A stretch of DNA of 64,000 nt from Bacteroidia bacterium (lineage in GTDB: Bacteria > Bacteroidota > Bacteroidia > Flavobacteriales > Flavobacteriaceae): assembly GCA_030429955.1 (NCBI GenBank), contig JAUIGO010000008.1, forward strand, positions 1 through 64,000, given 5' to 3'. The notes below the pieces were generated by a model. That model was not told where the DNA came from. It saw nothing but the letters and a program-made list of their open reading frames with translations, and searched no databases. A program made the translations under genes and the position numbers. Below, piece after piece: positions 63,634-64,000 of this stretch (position 1 is the first letter of the stretch; every line of letters begins with the position of its first letter).

Positions 63634-63921
63634 ATGGATAATGGTTGGATTATATTGCTAGTAATAGGCTTGATGTTTTTAAGCATTTATTTATATGCTT
63701 ATGGAACAACCAACTATGCTGCTAAGAAAGAAGAAAAAGCAAGACAACGAAAATTGGCCGAAGCACAAGAAAAAGAGCTGAGACTAAAAGCTGAAATGGC
63801 TGAAAGACAAAAGCAGCGCGAAGAAAAATATCGTCTTGCTAATGAAAGAAGCCTTGAAATTCAAAAAGAACTGAAACGTTTAGCGAAGCTGAATAAGCAC
63901 AATGAAAAGGTAGAAGTCTAA
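63634..63921 (+). CDS. Small membrane protein with coiled coil
   Basis: The 95-residue protein has one N-terminal membrane segment (about 5-24, IILLVIGLMFLSIYLYAYG) and then a Lys/Glu/Arg-rich coiled coil to the C-terminus. The function is unknown. It has its own upstream region with a palindrome. The last base of the stop directly adjoins the partial convergent gene. Confidence 0.75.
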   Translation: MDNGWIILLVIGLMFLSIYLYAYGTTNYAAKKEEKARQRKLAEAQEKELRLKAEMAERQKQREEKYRLANERSLEIQKELKRLAKLNKHNEKVEV

Positions 63922-64000
63922 TTAAATAGGTTTATACACATCTTCAAAAGGGACTCTAAATCTTGGTCCATAAATACCTTTATCATCTCGCAATCCACAA
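63922..64000 (-). CDS. C-terminal end of an unrecognised gene (cut by window edge)
   Basis: The minus strand encodes CGLRDDKGIYGPRFRVPFED followed by VYKPI and a stop. Only 25 residues are visible, and I do not recognise the family. It converges with the small coiled-coil gene with no gap. Confidence 0.6.
   Translation of the reverse strand, partial: CGLRDDKGIYGPRFRVPFEDVYKPI

Noticed and set aside
1-64000. CRISPR array or tandem repeat array
   Set aside because: No regularly spaced direct repeats with unique spacers were seen on either strand.

Overview
This window reads as chromosome from a member of the Flavobacteriaceae (phylum Bacteroidota); genus not determined. The evidence is: AT-rich sequence; -7 boxes of the Bacteroidota type (TAnnTTTG); almost no Shine-Dalgarno sequences except a perfect one in front of rpsU; and many families typical of the group (DUF2851, DUF3467, DUF4369, DUF5916, DUF6090, DUF885). 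No rRNA, prophage, insertion sequence or CRISPR array was seen. Most of the window is ordinary housekeeping DNA.

Layout. 1-9.2 kb: a serine hydrolase cut by the window edge and a NamZ-type muramidase (coupled, minus strand), a LolC/E-like permease, a cystathionine beta-synthase-type enzyme, two tandem DUF6090 genes, and an amidohydrolase/DUF885 pair. 9.3-16 kb: DUF2851, PspC, a K+ channel, a Na+/alanine symporter, a helix-hairpin-helix protein, an acyl-CoA dehydrogenase and rpsU. 16-31.2 kb: xerC and hpf, then tRNA-Thr, Tyr, Gly, Thr, tuf, tRNA-Trp, secE, nusG, rplKAJL, rpoBC and a DUF3467 gene. 31.2-43.7 kb: a 4Fe-4S protein, prfC, an idi-queD-manA run, a lipoprotein, DUF5916-DUF819, an SPFH/micro-ORF/DUF1648/RHH operon, a porin-like protein and a hydrolase. 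44-51.5 kb: alkB, a VanX-type dipeptidase, PhzF and D-aminoacylase family genes, a TPM protein, a 5-formyl-THF cyclo-ligase, trmL and a Tat-exported class V aminotransferase. 51.5-58.7 kb: the complete trpEGDCFBA operon on the minus strand. 58.7-64 kb: YceI, a thioredoxin/rhodanese group, a NahK-like kinase with a nucleotidyltransferase, and two further small or partial genes.

Most notable signals. (1) Upstream of trpE is a complete transcription attenuator: a promoter, a 15-residue leader peptide with three tandem Trp codons, mutually exclusive 1:2, 2:3 and 3:4 helices and a terminator 11 nt before trpE. (2) Two copies of a ~165-bp structured repeat lie in gaps of the distal trp operon. Their arms differ by compensatory changes, so the fold has been conserved; every gap from trpD to trpA also carries short palindromic repeats. 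(3) rpsU alone has a perfect AGGAGG. (4) A perfect terminator-like hairpin lies inside the first codons of the helix-hairpin-helix gene. (5) Genes too short for usual ORF cut-offs include trpL, a micro-ORF and an RHH gene in the SPFH operon, and a 47-codon ORF near 49.8 kb. Several scattered genes (NamZ, serine hydrolase, VanX, D-aminoacylase, NahK-like kinase, nucleotidyltransferase) could serve cell-wall sugar and D-amino-acid salvage, but that link is inferred.
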